From Acidimicrobiia bacterium (lineage in GTDB: Bacteria > Actinomycetota > Acidimicrobiia > Spongiisociales > ZC4RG35), in NCBI GenBank assembly GCA_003230435.1, contig QIDW01000179.1, positions 1 to 12,577 on the forward strand: 12,577 nucleotides of DNA. The letters are read 5' to 3'. Positions 12,385 through 12,577 of this stretch are shown in pieces. Numbering within the stretch: the stretch's first letter is position 1; each line of letters starts with the position of its first letter. Below the pieces are notes generated by a model. That model saw only the letters and a list, made by a program, of their open reading frames with translations, was not told the DNA's origin and did not search any database. The translations under genes and the position numbers were made by a program.

Positions 12385-12577
12385 GGGACGTCTCCTCCCT
12401 TGTCGGCGACGTCGCTGCGAAACCTGCGACCGACAGGAGTGTTGACACCAGGTAGACGATGGCAAAGACGACACTGGAGAAAACTCCCAAGACAAAAAAG
12501 AGCCCGGCTGCGACCATCGCCGACCGTCTTCCTCGATGCTCGAGACGGTCCGCAAACCAGGCAAGTAGCCCGGCTAC
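12374..12577 (-). CDS. Membrane protein of unknown function, C-terminal 67 residues
   Basis: This frame is open at the right edge and stops at TGA (12374-12376). The visible tail reads VAGLLAWFADRLEHRGRR, then a strongly hydrophobic stretch (about residues 21-53: AMVAAGLFFVLGVF through VYLVSTLLSVAGF) and a polar end TSPTREETSLEP. That is one long or two closely packed membrane segments after a basic cytoplasmic loop. I do not recognise a family from this fragment. Its end overlaps the TTG start of the META gene by 11 nt, so the two are almost certainly co-transcribed and possibly translationally coupled. A competing arginine-rich frame over the same bases looks like a shadow. Confidence 0.65.
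   Translation of the reverse strand, partial: VAGLLAWFADRLEHRGRRSAMVAAGLFFVLGVFSSVVFAIVYLVSTLLSVAGFAATSPTREETSLEP

Noticed and set aside
12385..12564. N-terminal extension of the META gene to an upstream start
   Set aside because: The added 60 residues are Arg/Ser/Gln-rich and overlap a hydrophobic membrane-protein frame; the TTG with a good Shine-Dalgarno is better.

Overview
The window looks like chromosomal core or housekeeping DNA from a moderately high-GC Actinomycetota-type bacterium. The evidence is GTG and TTG starts, a short group-2 (SigB-like) sigma-70 factor, a MutT1-like NUDIX plus histidine-phosphatase fusion, an MMPL transporter, and several genes without a Shine-Dalgarno that carry a TANNNT hexamer 6-7 nt before the start codon, as leaderless genes do. 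A class such as Acidimicrobiia is only a guess. I see no insertion sequence, phage gene, CRISPR array, tRNA or rRNA, and no gene-free stretch longer than about 235 bases.

Left part (1-2466): the end of a plus-strand crotonase-family gene meets a minus-strand cluster of three genes. In transcription order these are an APH/SrkA-like kinase, a COG1926-type phosphoribosyltransferase 3 nt behind it, and a small DUF3237-like protein. Upstream of the kinase is a 175-nt gap holding two inverted repeats. Before that lies an 899-residue MMPL/RND transporter, and before that a HisC-like aminotransferase, all on the minus strand.

Middle (6406-10317): a short divergent spacer separates hisC from a plus-strand run. 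The run contains a single-polypeptide E1 alpha-beta 2-oxoacid dehydrogenase, a LOG/SLOG Rossmann protein whose TTG start overlaps the E1 stop, a 78-residue predicted zinc-binding protein, and the NUDIX-phosphatase fusion. The lipoyl E2 and E3 partners that E1 needs are not here. The run ends at a convergent junction with a terminator-like hairpin.

Right part (10318-12577): the minus strand carries, in transcription order, the C-terminal end of a membrane protein, a META-domain protein that overlaps it by 11 nt, a group-2 sigma factor with a recognisable promoter, and a two-CBS-domain protein. The sigma gene is bracketed by an imperfect inverted pair of about 25-bp elements, and a long base-paired structure starts just after its stop codon. 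These two non-coding features are the least explained parts of the window. No single obviously new multi-gene system stands out. The best leads are the non-coding structure around the sigma gene, the kinase-phosphoribosyltransferase-DUF3237 cluster, and the fused E1 with its small downstream neighbours.
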